Shown piece after piece: positions 52,323-63,351 of a stretch of DNA of 64,000 bases; position 1 is the first letter of the stretch, and each line of letters opens with the position of its first letter. The notes beneath the pieces were generated by a model. That model did no database searches. It had not been told where the DNA came from and worked only from the letters and a program-made list of their open reading frames with translations. The position numbers were made by a program, and so were the translations under genes. The stretch comes from Rickettsia endosymbiont of Cantharis rufa (lineage in GTDB: Bacteria > Pseudomonadota > Alphaproteobacteria > Rickettsiales > Rickettsiaceae). Location of the stretch: positions 558,001 through 622,000 of the forward strand of contig NZ_OZ032150.1 in NCBI RefSeq assembly GCF_964026445.1, read 5' to 3'.

Positions 52323-53648
52323 GGCTCTGTCCAAATAAGTGTGTAAAATTCTCAAAGGTTATATAAAAGAAAATATAACAAAAAGAGAAATTACAATGAC
52401 ACAGAAACAAAATGCTGCAATGGATCAAGCGATAGATTTATTGATCAATAATGATACAGATGTATCAACTTTATTTAAAGAAGATGGTTTATTAAAAGAA
52501 CTAACCAAGCGTCTTGTAGAGAAAGCTTTACAGTCTGAGATGAATAATCATTTAGAATATAGCAAGTATAATCAAAGTGATGCTCAAAATGCACGTAATG
52601 GTTATAACACAAAAAATCTGATTACAAAGAATGGTGCTGTTGAGATTGAAGTGCCAAGAGATAGAAATAGTAGTTTTGAACCATCATTAGTAGCAAAGCG
52701 TCAAAGAAGACTTGATGGTTTTGATGATAAGGTACTATCTTTGTATGCTAAAGGGATGAGTTTATTAGATATAAAATTACAGCTTCAGGAGTTATATGGA
52801 GCTGATGTAAGCGAGAGTTTAATTAGCCAAATCACAGATGATATAATAGAGGATGTTAAGCTATGGCAGAGCCGTCCATTAGATCCAGTATATGCTAAGT
52901 ATTTTTTGATTGTTTAATAGTAAAAGTGCGTCAAGATAAGCGGATTATAAATAAACCGGTATATGTTGCCTTAGGTATTGATTTAGAAGGAAGAAAAGAT
53001 ATTTTAGGATTGTGGGCCAGTGAGAATGAAGGAGATAAATTTTGGCTTGGTAATTTTACTGAGATGAGAAATAGAGGTATGCAAGACATACTGATAGCAT
53101 GTAGTGATAACCCTACTGGTATGTCTGAAGCTATAAGTGCTGTTTTTCCAAAGACGGAGCATCAATTATGTACTGTACATCAAATTAGAAATAGTTTACG
53201 ATATGTATCATACAAGGACCGAAAAGAGCTAGCCGGTGATTTAAAACCTATTTATACAGCTAGCACAGAAAAAGAAGCACCTTCCACTTTAGAGGCTTTT
53301 GAATCTAAATGGAGTAAACAGTATCCTCAAATTGCTAAATCTTGGTACGTTCATTGGGATAATTTAATGATTTTCTTAGAATACCCTGAAGAAATACGAA
53401 AAATAATTTACACAACTAATGCTGTGGAATCCGTTAATAGTCAACTCCGAAAAGTCACTAAAAATAAACGTGTTTTTCAAATGATAATGCTGTTTTTAAA
53501 AGCTTGTATTTAGCAATTGATTACATGACCAAGAAATGGTCCATGCCTATATCAAATTGGAATGCGGCTATGGCTCATTTTTTAATAAAATTTAAAGATA
53601 TAATCTAGGCCTTTGAAAAAAAGTTTACACACTTAATTGGGAAGACTC
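52323..53648 (+). mobile_element. IS256-family insertion sequence, transposase frameshifted
   Basis: Inverted ends GGCTCTGTCCAAATAAGTGT and (inverted) GAGTCTTCCCAATTAAGTGT. The transposase starts MTQKQNAAMDQAIDLLINND at 52396, runs through AKGMSLLDIKLQLQELYGAD, and stops at 52917 because a T is missing from a T-run near 52900. Restored frame gives FFDCLIVKVRQDKR (first DDE aspartate), LIACSDNPTGMSEAISAVFP with PKTEHQLCTVHQIRNSLRY, and YTTNAVESVNSQLRK (Glu). A second shift near 53500 ends the protein early. No clear target duplication. Two one-base defects make it inactive unless frameshifting occurs. Confidence 0.88.
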
Positions 53649-53679
53649 GTAACATAAGAGCCATCATTCACAAACATTT

Positions 53680-54273
53680 ATGTTCCCACTATTTAAAAAA
53701 CTATACCTAACATTCGCTCGTAGTAGTCGTATAATAATAACATTAGTTATTATTGATCAGTTAAGCAAATGGTGGTTTATTGATAATTTAAGATGGAAAC
53801 CGAGCTTAATGCTTAAGGTTACTTCTTTCTTAAATATGGTTTATACTTGGAATTATGGCATCAGTTTTGGATTAATGCGTGAATACTATCAATATAGTAA
53901 TGCTATTTTCTTAATAACGAATACGCTTATTGTCTGTTACTTATACTACCTGATGGCGTGTTCAAAAACGATTGGAGGCTTTGCAGGTTATAGTTTTGTA
54001 ATAGGTGGTGCCGTCGGTAATCTAATTGATAGATTCTTTAGAGGGGCAGTCTTTGACTTCATTCATTTTCATTATCAACATTATAGTTTCCCCGTATTTA
54101 ATTTAGCTGATTGCTTTATTACAATAGGAGTAATTATCTTAATAGAAGATTATTATAGTACTAAAAAAGTTATTGAAGAAAAAGCTAAAGAGAATTATGA
54201 TAATACCCAAATTGGAGCTATGGCTGAAAAAATTTGTAACACCGATCATAGCGGTGACGATATAGTGAATTAA
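53680..54273 (+). CDS. lspA: Lipoprotein signal peptidase II
   Basis: Cleaves signal peptides of diacylglyceryl-modified prolipoproteins in the inner membrane. 197 residues with four helices. Conserved blocks: [44 protein letters not shown] (first catalytic Asp region) and [15 protein letters not shown] (second Asp). The C-terminal 40 residues beyond the last helix are a charged extension. It starts 31 bases after the IS256 end, so its promoter may have been affected. It serves the lipoproteins seen here (RlpA, BON, LptM-like, DUF3035). Confidence 0.95.
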   Translation: MFPLFKKLYLTFARSSRIIITLVIIDQLSKWWFIDNLRWKPSLMLKVTSFLNMVYTWNYGISFGLMREYYQYSNAIFLITNTLIVCYLYYLMACSKTIGGFAGYSFVIGGAVGNLIDRFFRGAVFDFIHFHYQHYSFPVFNLADCFITIGVIILIEDYYSTKKVIEEKAKENYDNTQIGAMAEKICNTDHSGDDIVN

Positions 54274-54274
54274 C

Positions 54275-54530
54275 TTAGACCAAGGACGGTTAATTTAAAA
54301 GCGAAACTGCACAGCGTATATATAATACGTGAGCACAGTCGAAGCGTGCAAAATTAGACTCCCTATATAAGTTATCTTCTAAAGGTAATTTGTACGTCGA
54401 TCCGGTACTCGAATCCTCACGTACGTTTGAGTACGCTGCGGTTCTGCGTTCCGTGTCTCCTTCAAATTCCTCTTTATAAGATGACTTATGCAAGAAGTCT
54501 GTTGATTATCCCTAGTCCAAGTTAAAAAAC
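54275..54530 (-). repeat. RPE-1 nested in a second-family RPE
   Basis: The outer ends TTAACTTAGACCAAGGACGG and ATCCCTAGTCCAAGTTAAAA are inverted. Inside, 54375-54485 on the minus strand reads KSSYKEEFEGDTERRTAAYS and [14 protein letters not shown], an RPE-1. Same architecture as in rlpA. Confidence 0.75.
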
Positions 54531-54563
54531 TATGAAATATAATTTTAATTAAAGGTGTATTAA

Positions 54564-54812
54564 GTGAAAAAGATTTTTTTATTATTTACTGTTTTATTAA
54601 TTACTTCTGCTTGTAGTAAAAAGTTAAAAGAAACAGTAGGTATATCAACAGCTGGACCTAATGAGTATCAAGTACAGCGTACTAAAGCACTAGAAGTGCC
54701 TCCTCATTATTATTTACCTGATCCTAGGAATAGTCAACCAACTTATAATAATATAAAAGAACAAGGTGAGTTTAATGAAGGTGAGCAAGCATTAATGCAA
54801 GAGATAAACTAA
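54564..54812 (+). CDS. Short DUF3035/BamF-type lipoprotein
   Basis: 82 residues: lipoprotein signal LLFTVLLITSAC (lipobox ITSAC), then GISTAGPNEYQVQRTKALEV and PPHYYLPDPRN. The D/N-E-(F/Y)-x-V…R…L-x-x-P-P pattern matches DUF3035, found in Alphaproteobacteria downstream of lspA and described as the BamF subunit of the outer-membrane assembly machine in Caulobacter. Much shorter than typical members, keeping only the conserved N-terminal motif. The BamF link is from family knowledge and not proven here. Confidence 0.7.
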   Translation: MKKIFLLFTVLLITSACSKKLKETVGISTAGPNEYQVQRTKALEVPPHYYLPDPRNSQPTYNNIKEQGEFNEGEQALMQEIN

Positions 54813-54845
54813 GTAAGTTTGTTATGGCTTCGTTGCAGCATGTAT

Positions 54846-54970
54846 ATATGTCATTCCTGCGAAGGCAGGAATCCAGTAATCAACAAACACAAATGTTACT
54901 AGTTTTTAAAACTAGTATATTTAAAATTACCTCTCTTTTTCCAGATTCCCGCTTTCACGGGAATGACATG
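54846..54970. repeat. Palindromic element before murD
   Basis: Arms CATTCCTGCGAAGGCAGGAA and TTCCCGCTTTCACGGGAATG. The right arm ends just before the murD start and supplies the upstream in-frame codons that make a falsely long ORF. Confidence 0.8.
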
Positions 54971-54980
54971 TAAGTTATTC

Positions 54981-56423
54981 ATGAATTCTCATACAAAACA
55001 AAAAATAGGTATTTTGGGGCTTGGTAAAACCGGTATATCGGTTTACGAGGAGCTACAAGATAAATATGATGTAATTGTTTATGATGATTTAAAAGCAAAT
55101 AGAGATATATTTGAAGAATTATTCGGAAAAAGTCTTGTTGCTGCTTTATCCGATTCAAGATGGCAAAATTTAGATAAAATTGTTTTAAGTCCTGGAGTTC
55201 CGCTTACGCACGAAGTAGTAAGAATTGCTCATCATTTCAATATATCAATTACTTCTGATATAGATTTATTATTTGAAAAATCAAAAAATTTAAACTTTAT
55301 CGCCGTAACCGGTACAAACGGTAAAAGTACTACTGCTGCTTTAATAAGCCATATTTTAAATAGTAATGGTTTAGACTATCCAGTTGCAGGTAATATAGGG
55401 GTTCCGGCTTTAAAAGCCAAGAATAGTAAAGATGGGTATGTGCTTGAATTATCTTCTTTTCAGCTAGATTTAGTAAAAACCTTTACAGCTAAAATAGCAG
55501 TACTTCTTAATATAACCCCTGACCATTTAGATAGACATCAAGACATGACCTGCTATATTGCAGCAAAATCTAAGATTTTCGCTCGAATGGATAATAGTTG
55601 TTATGCAGTAATTAATATTGATAATAATTATTGTCATGAAGTCTTTATAAAATTGCAGCAAGAGCAACGTGTAAAACTAATTCCATTCTCGGTTACTAAA
55701 ATCCTTGAAAATGGTGTATCAATAGTTAATAATAAAATTAATGATAATTTTTTTGATGATAGTAGCTTTAAATTGCTGTTTAATAAAAATTTGCAGGGAA
55801 TCCATAATTGTGAAAACATTGCAGCAAGTTATGCGGTAGCTAAGATAATGGGAGTAGAATCTACAAAAATACTTGAGTCTTTAAGTAGTTTTCAAAGTTT
55901 ACCTCATAGAATGCAATATATCGGTAGTATAAATAATATAAATTTTTACAATGACAGCAAAGCAACAAATGCAATATCTGCTATGCAATCAATTAAAGCA
56001 CTTGATAATATTTATTGGCTTGCAGGAGGAATACCGAAAGAGGGAGGTATTGAAGAAGTAAAACCTTATTTTGGTAAAATTAAGAAAGCTTATTTTTATG
56101 GACAGGCTAAAAAAATATTTGCAGATACTGCTCTTGGTATAGTAGATTTTGTAATATGTGATGATCCTGAGCAAGCTTTTGAACTCGCATACAAAGATGC
56201 TTGCAGCGATAATGCAAAGGTAAAAAATATTTTGCTAGCACCTAGTTGTAGCTCATATGATCAGTTTAAAAATTTTGAAGAACGTGGTGAGTTATTTATT
56301 AAATTGTATAACATACTATCACCCCGCGACTTGATTACGGGGTCTAAAAATAATGAATTAGATACCGCGATCAAGTCGCGGTATGACAAAGTAGATTTCC
56401 ACTTTCGAGGGAATGACATATAG
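54981..56423 (+). CDS. murD: UDP-N-acetylmuramoylalanine--D-glutamate ligase with repeat-derived C-terminus
   Basis: ATP-dependent addition of D-Glu to UDP-MurNAc-L-Ala. 480 residues from ATG 54981; the six upstream codons derive from a palindrome. Motifs: [18 protein letters not shown], Walker-type [63 protein letters not shown] and [20 protein letters not shown]. The last about 34 residues ([15 protein letters not shown]…HFRGNDI) are encoded by a palindromic element at 56320-56420. It has replaced or extended the normal end. Followed by ftsW after 2 bases. Confidence 0.95.
   Translation: MNSHTKQKIGILGLGKTGISVYEELQDKYDVIVYDDLKANRDIFEELFGKSLVAALSDSRWQNLDKIVLSPGVPLTHEVVRIAHHFNISITSDIDLLFEKSKNLNFIAVTGTNGKSTTAALISHILNSNGLDYPVAGNIGVPALKAKNSKDGYVLELSSFQLDLVKTFTAKIAVLLNITPDHLDRHQDMTCYIAAKSKIFARMDNSCYAVINIDNNYCHEVFIKLQQEQRVKLIPFSVTKILENGVSIVNNKINDNFFDDSSFKLLFNKNLQGIHNCENIAASYAVAKIMGVESTKILESLSSFQSLPHRMQYIGSINNINFYNDSKATNAISAMQSIKALDNIYWLAGGIPKEGGIEEVKPYFGKIKKAYFYGQAKKIFADTALGIVDFVICDDPEQAFELAYKDACSDNAKVKNILLAPSCSSYDQFKNFEERGELFIKLYNILSPRDLITGSKNNELDTAIKSRYDKVDFHFRGNDI
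56320..56420. repeat. Palindromic element forming the murD 3' end
   Basis: ACCCCGCGACTTGATTACGG and GATACCGCGATCAAGTCGCG form the hairpin, followed by a half-arm of the other family (TTTCGAGGGAATGACATA). Confidence 0.8.
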
Positions 56424-56425
56424 CC

Positions 56426-57559
56426 ATGAATAACGAAATATCTAATAGCTTTATTAAATTATGGTGGCGTAGCACCGACCGCCAAATAATAATTTCTTTA
56501 ATAATTTTATTTGCTTTCAGTCTAATGCTGGTTACCACCTCAGGTTCGGCGGTTGCAAATAGAATAGGACTTGAAGAAAATTATTTTGCATCTAGACAAA
56601 TACTTTATTTAGCCGCCGCCTCAGGGTTTATATTATTATTTTCATGCCTTAATAAGAAATGGTTAAGGCGTTTTGCAATAGTTGGGTTTATTGCTAGTGT
56701 AGTTTTATTAATAGCAGTTAAATTTTTTGGCTATGAAGTAAAAGGGGCAGTGCGATGGATTAATATCCTGGGTCTATCTATTCAGCCTTCGGAATTTATT
56801 AAACCGTTTTTTGCGGTTGTTACGGGCTGGATATTATCGCTAAAATTTAATGATGATTTCCCAAGTTTTACAATTTGTGTAATACTTTACTCTATTGTTA
56901 CCATTCTCTTAATTATTCAGCCGGATTTTGGAATGCTTGTAATGATTACGGCAGTTTTCGGTATTCAGCTGTTTATTGCGGGTATGCCGATATTTTGGAT
57001 TGTTCTAGCCGGTTTTTTAGGAATGATAGGAGTAACCATTGCTTATTTTTGGTTACCTCACGTAACGCAAAGAATTAATTCATTTTTAGATCCCGATAGT
57101 AGCGAGAATTATCAAGTGAGTAAGTCCCTTAAGGCTTTTGAGCATGGCGGTTTATATGGACGCGGTCCAGGGGAGGGAGCAGTAAAGCAGGTACTACCCG
57201 ATTCACATACGGATTTTATTTTTGCTGTAGCAGGTGAGGAGTTTGGAGCTATTATTTGCTTGATTGTTATAGGTATATTTGCTTTTATAGTATTAAGAAG
57301 TCTTATTAAATTATTAAACGAAACAGATAAGTTTGTACAATTCGCTGCCAGCGGTATAGTTGCGCAATTAGGACTTCAGGCAATAATTAATATGGGAGTG
57401 ACTTTACATTTACTTCCTACTAAAGGCATGACATTGCCGTTTATTAGTTACGGTGGTTCTTCAACGCTTGCAATTGCTATCGCTACCGGTATGCTTCTTG
57501 GCTTCACAAGACACCGAACACCTTTAAATTCTTATAAAATACATAATATTGAAATATGA
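56426..57559 (+). CDS. ftsW: Division-specific peptidoglycan polymerase FtsW
   Basis: SEDS-family glycosyltransferase, 377 residues, ten helices. Motifs: [20 protein letters not shown] and [23 protein letters not shown] (catalytic Asp), [40 protein letters not shown] and [18 protein letters not shown]. It starts 2 bases after murD and its stop overlaps murG (ATGA). Works at the septum with a class-B PBP. Confidence 0.95.
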   Translation: MNNEISNSFIKLWWRSTDRQIIISLIILFAFSLMLVTTSGSAVANRIGLEENYFASRQILYLAAASGFILLFSCLNKKWLRRFAIVGFIASVVLLIAVKFFGYEVKGAVRWINILGLSIQPSEFIKPFFAVVTGWILSLKFNDDFPSFTICVILYSIVTILLIIQPDFGMLVMITAVFGIQLFIAGMPIFWIVLAGFLGMIGVTIAYFWLPHVTQRINSFLDPDSSENYQVSKSLKAFEHGGLYGRGPGEGAVKQVLPDSHTDFIFAVAGEEFGAIICLIVIGIFAFIVLRSLIKLLNETDKFVQFAASGIVAQLGLQAIINMGVTLHLLPTKGMTLPFISYGGSSTLAIAIATGMLLGFTRHRTPLNSYKIHNIEI

Positions 57560-58677
57560 AAAAAATAATTTTGGTAGCAGGTGGCACTGGTGGGCATTTT
57601 TTTCCGGCAGTCGCTCTTGGAGAGGAATTAATAAAACGAGGGTATGAAGTTCATTTTATTACTGATTTAAGGTGCCAAAAATATATAAATCAGGATATAA
57701 AAGTAATTTTTCATATCTTAGATTTAAAACGATCAAGTAATATTTTTTTATTTTTACCAAGATTATCAATTGCAGTTTTGAAAGCTATTAGATTATTATA
57801 TAATATAAAGTCTTCCGTCATTGTGGGATTTGGCGGTTATCCTGTTATATCTTCAATGTTTGCGGCAATTTTTTTAAGAGTACCGATTATAATTCATGAA
57901 CAGAATTCTTACCTTGGAAAAGTTAATAAATTTTTTGCAAGCTTTACTAAAAAGATAGCTATTTCTTATGAAAATGTAAAAAATTTACCAGAATTTGCAA
58001 AAAGTAAAATAGTAATTACCGGTGGAATAGTTAGAGAGAGTATTAGAAATGTATGCCATTCCCGCGAAGGTGGGAATATAGAAAAATTAAGTCTGGATCC
58101 CCACTTTCGCGGGGATGACATCAAGAGAAGCAAGGATAATATCTTTACTATACTAATCTTCGGAGGGAGCCAGGGAGCTAAATTATTTTCAGAATTAATA
58201 CCGGATAGTATTAAAATTTTGATGCAGAAGCAGCCGGAATTAAAATTGTATGTGGTTCAGCAATCATCATTTGATGATCAAGAAAAAATAAGAAAAATAT
58301 ATTCAGAATTAAATATTGCTTATGAGTTTGCTGAATTCTTTGATGATATGGTATCGCAGTATAAGAAGGCTGACTTAGTAATTTCAAGAGCAGGGGCGTC
58401 TACAATAGAAGAGCTGACATATATAGGGTTACCTGCAATTTTTATCCCACTACCAAGTGCTGCGGATAATCATCAATATTACAATGCAAAATTATTGGAA
58501 GATAAAAAAGGAGGATGGTGTTTAGAGCAGAATAGCATTTCTGCCGAAAAATTAGCCGATAAAATACTTGATTTGATAAGTAATCCAAAGGTATTAGAGG
58601 ATGCCTCACAAAATTTATTAAAAAGAAGAAAAGAAGGGCATGTATTGTTAAGTGATTTAATAGAAGAAGTGATTTAA
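57556..58677 (+). CDS. murG: MurG GlcNAc transferase with in-frame palindromic insertion
   Basis: Adds GlcNAc to undecaprenyl-PP-MurNAc-pentapeptide (lipid I to lipid II) at the inner membrane. 373 residues. Motifs: [28 protein letters not shown]-type [77 protein letters not shown] and [18 protein letters not shown]. Residues about 167-188 ([20 protein letters not shown]) are a palindromic element in the linker between the two Rossmann domains, ahead of the TILIFGGS strand. Confidence 0.95.
   Translation: MKKIILVAGGTGGHFFPAVALGEELIKRGYEVHFITDLRCQKYINQDIKVIFHILDLKRSSNIFLFLPRLSIAVLKAIRLLYNIKSSVIVGFGGYPVISSMFAAIFLRVPIIIHEQNSYLGKVNKFFASFTKKIAISYENVKNLPEFAKSKIVITGGIVRESIRNVCHSREGGNIEKLSLDPHFRGDDIKRSKDNIFTILIFGGSQGAKLFSELIPDSIKILMQKQPELKLYVVQQSSFDDQEKIRKIYSELNIAYEFAEFFDDMVSQYKKADLVISRAGASTIEELTYIGLPAIFIPLPSAADNHQYYNAKLLEDKKGGWCLEQNSISAEKLADKILDLISNPKVLEDASQNLLKRRKEGHVLLSDLIEEVI
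58056..58121. repeat. In-frame palindromic element in murG
   Basis: CATTCCCGCGAAGGTGGGAA and CCCCACTTTCGCGGGGATGA arms; 22 codons, placed in the interdomain linker. Confidence 0.88.
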
Positions 58678-58689
58678 GTTTTGGCCCTG

Positions 58690-58812
58690 CCGATGTCATT
58701 CCTGCGAAAGCAGGAATCCAGCATAAAGCGAGATAAATCGGGCTTTTAATTTTAAAAATTTACTGTATTTATATTTCTTTACTGGATTCCCGCTTTCGCG
58801 AGAATGACATAA
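58690..58812. repeat. Palindromic element after murG
   Basis: Arms CATTCCTGCGAAAGCAGGAA and TTCCCGCTTTCGCGAGAATG, interior AAAGCGAGATAAATCGGGCT. Confidence 0.85.
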
Positions 58813-58918
58813 AAATAACAATAATTTAATTAAGCACATAGAATTTTGGTGCTTTACTCTTGCAAATTTGGCTATTATTAGCTACGTTATAATAAAAGTT
58901 TTGGAATAATATAAATAT

Positions 58919-59575
58919 ATGTTAAGAAAAATTATAATATTATTTTTAGGAATGTTTTTACTTTCAGCTTGTACCGATAATTTTAGAAGCTATTTTCAAA
59001 AATCCGCAAATAATAGATTGGTTGATAGTAAAGGTGCTAAAGGCGGTAAAAGAAAGCCGGTATATAATAACAAATATATTACCTTGGCTAAAAAGAATAT
59101 AGTAGAAGATAATCTTGATGATGATAACGACAATGATGATGATTATGATAGCGATAGTCCTTTAAGGGGGGAGAGAATAGATCCAGTGAAGAGAAATCGT
59201 GAAATATATCTTAAAATGATTAAAAGGGATATAGCAAGGCAAAAAGCAGAAGTCGGCATCGCTGAATCCGATGACGATATGACTTTAAGCAGAGCGAATA
59301 AAAAGGTTAGAAAAAGCGATAGCGATAAGGAAAAAAAGATACAAGAGGAATTAAATCAGATAAAAGCAATGCTTAGAGAAACTAAGCGCGATATATCAAA
59401 ATATACTTGTCCAAATGCTACGGTAAACCAAAATTATGCACCGCCCGTTACAAATTATGAGCCTGTAAATTATTCACCGGTAAAAAATAGTAAGCCGTAT
59501 AATAACAATTCTAAGGTAAAGCAAAAATTTATCCGTGAAGATGATGACAATAGCAGTAATGCTTGCTCGATATAA
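58919..59575 (+). CDS. Lipoprotein with acidic and asparagine-rich regions, unknown
   Basis: 218 residues. Lipoprotein signal [14 protein letters not shown] (lipobox LLSAC, Cys about 18). Basic region 30-50, a strongly acidic run of Asp/Asn about 65-80, a charged helix about 95-160 ([20 protein letters not shown], coiled-coil-like) and a Pro/Asn/Tyr-rich end. No known domain is recognised. Low complexity and the lipid anchor suggest an outer-membrane or periplasmic structural role, by inference only. Confidence 0.65.
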   Translation: MLRKIIILFLGMFLLSACTDNFRSYFQKSANNRLVDSKGAKGGKRKPVYNNKYITLAKKNIVEDNLDDDNDNDDDYDSDSPLRGERIDPVKRNREIYLKMIKRDIARQKAEVGIAESDDDMTLSRANKKVRKSDSDKEKKIQEELNQIKAMLRETKRDISKYTCPNATVNQNYAPPVTNYEPVNYSPVKNSKPYNNNSKVKQKFIREDDDNSSNACSI

Positions 59576-59698
59576 CATACTATGTGATATATTTATCGCC
59601 ATCTAATAGGTTTATTATTTTCTAAGTAAGATTATTATTTATTAATAAAAATTAATATCTGAATATAGAAATATATTAAATTTACTAATAGGTATATT

Positions 59699-60298
59699 AT
59701 GAAAAGTAAACTCTCCGTAAGTACTACTAGTCTTACCTCTATAAAAGGTCCTCAAAGCCCTATTGTTACTGAAATAAAAGAAATAACAAAAAAATTACAT
59801 TTTAAAGATCAAGGGCTTGAAAAAGCTTATGGAATGGCTTCAGATGATGTTTCTATTCAAGCAACAAGAGAGCAGATATTATATGCTTTAAAAGTTGTGG
59901 AATCTGCAAAACAACATTCGCCAGACAAAACACAAGAATTTTGCAATAAATTAAATGACTACGGTATTTGTGTTACTTATTCATTTGCTAGTTATAAAAG
60001 AAGCGGCAAGGACATATTAGAGTTTATATCACCTTATTTATTAAAGAACGCATTTGATATAGAATATATTAAAGCATATATTCCAGAAGGATATATAAAA
60101 GAGAGTAATAAAAATGATGCTATGGAATTGCTTGGTAAACGAGAAGTAAGAGACTATTTAGAGGTAAAGTCTACTGAATTAGCAAGTAAATCGCCTGTAT
60201 CGTCCACCCCTTCTACAACAGATACATTTAATTATGATAGTGATGAAATGCCAGTTGTTGGAGAAGAGCAAACTACACCAAATACTGAACAAGCTTGA
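59699..60298 (+). CDS. Hypothetical protein, unknown
   Basis: 199 residues without signal or membrane segment. A helical middle (EIKEITKKLHFKDQGLEKAY, REQILYALKVVESAKQHS) is followed by ISPYLLKNAFDIEYIKAYIP and a Ser/Thr/Glu-rich tail from about 165. Upstream spacing and AT-rich leader resemble the ankyrin-like gene at 819. I do not recognise it; Ser/Thr-rich tails occur in some rickettsial secreted candidates, but nothing here proves secretion. Confidence 0.55.
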   Translation: MKSKLSVSTTSLTSIKGPQSPIVTEIKEITKKLHFKDQGLEKAYGMASDDVSIQATREQILYALKVVESAKQHSPDKTQEFCNKLNDYGICVTYSFASYKRSGKDILEFISPYLLKNAFDIEYIKAYIPEGYIKESNKNDAMELLGKREVRDYLEVKSTELASKSPVSSTPSTTDTFNYDSDEMPVVGEEQTTPNTEQA

Positions 60299-60317
60299 TA
60301 TAATTGATGTTATTATA

Positions 60318-60352
60318 GGATGATGTCATTTCTGCGGAATTAGGAATGACAT
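60318..60352. repeat. Small palindrome, probable repeat remnant
   Basis: GATGTCATTTCTGCGGAATT and AGGAATGACATCGATG pair around a short centre. The rest of 60353-60539 has no gene I can support. Confidence 0.5.
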
Positions 60353-60539
60353 CGATGACTTGTTCCCTCCGCTCTTATTCACAATTAATACTCGTGTTGT
60401 CACCCCATTCCATCATTTCCAAACATTTTAATTCTTGTATAGTTTTTACTATACCACAACATCTTGATTTATAAACGGCATATCCAATAGGAAGTCCAAG
60501 TATAAGTGCTATACCGATAATATTGAAATCCAGATATAT

Positions 60540-60585
60540 TCAAATATGGCATACTTTGCTTCCTCTCTAGTTTTAAATTTATATG
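60540..60585 (-). mobile_element. IS3-type transposase 3' remnant
   Basis: The minus strand reads FKTREEAKYAIFEYIW, the well-known end region of IS3/IS481 OrfB proteins, cut on one side by IS1 copy D and on the other by unrelated sequence. Confidence 0.5.
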
Positions 60586-61415
60586 GGTCGCACCTCCATT
60601 TTACAGATGTGGATATTAAATGCTATACGTTCAATAAGAGTTCCGATGACTTTATCATGAATATCCAATGACTTGGGAAAACAAATTGTTTTACGTGTCA
60701 GTCTTTTGCATCTTGTTCTAAGATTTAAGTTACCCCGTTCTATCCGTTGAGTATATTTTTTACTAACAATGTGTTTTTTGGGATCTAATAACCTAGCATA
60801 ACTTCCCCATCCATCTGTAAAGTAAAAAGTAACCTTAAAATCCTCCGGTTTTTTTCAGTAATGATTCTGATGTGCTATCACATCTTGTACCAAAAGTATA
60901 AGCAACTACTTTTAACAAAATCTTATCCAAAGAATATCAAAGCCATCTTTGTTTGGATTTATTCTGTACATAAGGCCATTGTTCATCTATTTCAGGAGCA
61001 ATAATTACTTCTATCGTATTGATAGAATGATTTATCTTTTTTAACGCTAGATTTTTTTAAAACACGGATAACCGTATTGATACTCACTTTTAATACTCTT
61101 ACTGTATCCCTAACTCCAGAGCCATTGATTGACATATCTACTATCTGAGCCTTGACTCCAGGCTTAGAGGCATTATTAATATATTACAGTTGAAAATATC
61201 GATTACACTGCTTGCATTGATATCTCTGTTGTTTTGAAATTGAATATCCCGCCTTTACTACTTTTTCTGTGTCGTTACAATATCTACACTTAACATCTAT
61301 TCTTGATCTACACTTAACATCTATTCTTGCCATAACTCCTTAACTATAATTCTCTCTTATTACTGTTTGAGGATTATAGACTATTCATGCTAAGCTGCAA
61401 TACGGGGGCGTGACC
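60586..61415 (-). mobile_element. IS1-family element, frameshifted (copy D)
   Basis: 830 bases, ends GGTCGCACCTCCATTTTACA and GCAATACGGGGGCGTGACC. It has the 24-base duplication and the shared frame defects. One side abuts an IS3 remnant and the other a truncated istB, with no direct repeat. It probably sits at a recombination or deletion junction. Confidence 0.85.
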
Positions 61416-62596
61416 CGCCAACAACTCTGTTTTTAATATTGACTCAAGGAAATCCGTATAACTTGAGTCTTCTTTACTAGAAGGACTGTGCGATATCAAA
61501 ATAATTTTCAGCTACCTGAACAAGATTTAATGAGTGGCACATCTCTGCTATACGTTGGTGCTGCAGGTTCATAATGCCTCCAATATATCTAGTATACGCA
61601 TAGGGAATGCTGCAAAGAAACTGTAGAAAATCGTTCTTCTTTACCTTCCATAATCTCTAATACCGCAGGATGACTACCGCTATAATCCAATGGTAGTGGT
61701 TGAGGAGTACTCCTCTCAGACTTTAATCTTTTTACAGGTATTTCACCTGTGGTGCCATGCACACGCATATTCGCTATATCTCGCAGCCATTTTAGCACCT
61801 CTGAATTTGCAGTATCCACATCCAACACTAGCTCTGCTGTTTTTAATTTTGTCACTAATGGGTTATAAAAGCTTTCTCTGAGATATCTATTAAATCGCTC
61901 AACCTTGCTCTTGGTTTTTGCTTGATAAGGTCTACACACTCTTAAGCGGAAACCATAATGTTTTGCAAAATCTAGCATTCCTTTATTAAAAAGATGTATG
62001 TCAAGACCATACGTATCTCTACCCAGTATTACTGTTTTCATATTGTCATAAAGCACTTCTTTTGGTACTCCGCCAAAATATTCAAATGCACGCTTATGGC
62101 ATTCTATTAACGTTACAAGCTTCTCATTAGTAACAAATTCCACATAACTTGCTCGACTATATCCTAATGTAGCTACAAAAGCTGATAAAGTGTTCTTGCC
62201 TTTACGAAATTCAATCCAATCAACTTGCATCTGTTTACCGGATGCAGTCTCGAATCTTACCATATCCTCCTGCTTAGCTGCTGGCTTTATGCTTTTTAAA
62301 TAATCTCTGAGTTGGGTCATCTTGCCCGTGTAACCCATCTCCTTTATCTCTTGAAACAATACAGTGCCGGGTAGCGATATAGGATAGGCTGATTTTATTC
62401 TTTCGCTCAAGTACTCCTTATACGGGGCTAGCTTTGTTATCAACTTCCTCCCATCCTTATATTTAGGGCTACCATCATATTTTAAATATTTACGTACTGT
62501 ATTTACTGAAACACTTACTTCTCTTGATATACTTCTTAGGCTTGTGTCTTGTTTATTTAATATTTTTATTTCCATTATTTGCTCCAGTATTATCAT
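61416..62596 (-). mobile_element. IS21-family element: istA intact, istB truncated
   Basis: istA (61589-62596, 335 residues) has the HTH start SLRSISREVSVSVNTVRKYL and a DDE integrase core: SGKQMQVDWIEFRKG, VPKEVLYDNMKTVILGRD and YQAKTKSKVERFNRYLRESF. A GGAGG ribosome site lies 9 bases before 62596. istB begins at 61572 (MNLQHQRIAEMCHSLNLVQV), is frameshifted at about 61476 (continuing SSKEDSSYTDFLESILKTEL) and is cut by IS1 copy D at 61415, so its AAA+ core is lost. Without IstB the element should not transpose by itself. Confidence 0.88.
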
Positions 62597-63125
62597 TATT
62601 TTTTACCTCCTTACCCAGAAGATATTACTTTAATACTGTATCAATTTTTATCCATTGTGCTGTATCATTTTACTTCCGTTGCTAACACTAGGAGCACTAC
62701 GGACAAAACAGCTCTCATCGGTAAATACGATCACTTTCTCTTCCGCTTTATACTTTTTGATCTTATGCTGAAATTCTAGCCTCTCTTCTTCTTTTGCCTT
62801 CGGATGTCTTAAAGCTTTTTTTATACGTAATATTTAACTTATTTAATGCTTTATGTATCCCTGATTTACTAACTCCTAACCGCTCAGCCCTTTCATATTG
62901 GTATGCATCACTATATTGCTCTACGCCTACCTTCAATCTATCAAGCGGTATTTTTGTTGAATCTTTATTTCTACTTCTTAAGGGCGATATTCTTTTTGTC
63001 CATACAAATACTCTATTCTTTCCTATTCCAAAACGTTTTGATATTGATGCAAAACTCATCTTCTTTTTTTTCTTGATTGCTGAAACTTTCTTTCTAAAGT
63101 CTACTGAATATGTTATTACAATGAT
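62597..63125 (-). mobile_element. IS630-family transposase remnant split by IS21
   Basis: The N-terminal HTH region reads YSVDFRKKVSAIKKKKK then MSFASISKRFGIGKNRVFVW, with the expected start codon before ITYS changed to ATA. The open part ends at 62763. Past a frameshift, LEFQHKIKKYKAEEKVIVFT continues to DESCFVRSAPS, the DE segment of the DDE domain. It stops at about 62690 where the IS21 end (TGTTAGCAACGG) begins. The bases 62597-62690 are the IS21 terminal region with repeated CTGTATCA-type motifs. Confidence 0.7.
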
Positions 63126-63176
63126 TTATTTTAATTACTCCATCTTATTGTAACTGCTTTATAGAGGTTTGGTTAT

Positions 63177-63308
63177 ATAATAATAATTGATGGTGATGGA
63201 TATAAAAAAGAAGCCTTGAAATGGCTCAAAGATCAAGTTGGTAGTAATTCAATAGAAGTTTTTAGTATATCTGAATTTACATCTTGGGTAAATAAAAAGA
63301 AAATATAA
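63177..63308 (+). pseudogene. C-terminal remnant of an unidentified protein
   Basis: About 43 codons open to a stop at 63308: IDGDGYKKEALKWLKDQVGS and IEVFSISEFTSWVNKKK. There is no start codon; the 5' part was lost where the IS remnants begin. The tail resembles the end of some restriction endonucleases, which I cannot confirm. Confidence 0.35.
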
Positions 63309-63351
63309 GTTATACAAGTATATAATTCCCAAAACTAATTATACAAATATT

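Noticed and set aside
52144..52338. 64-codon ORF after the M23 peptidase
   Set aside because: It reads through a palindromic element and overlaps the peptidase in another frame; no independent support.
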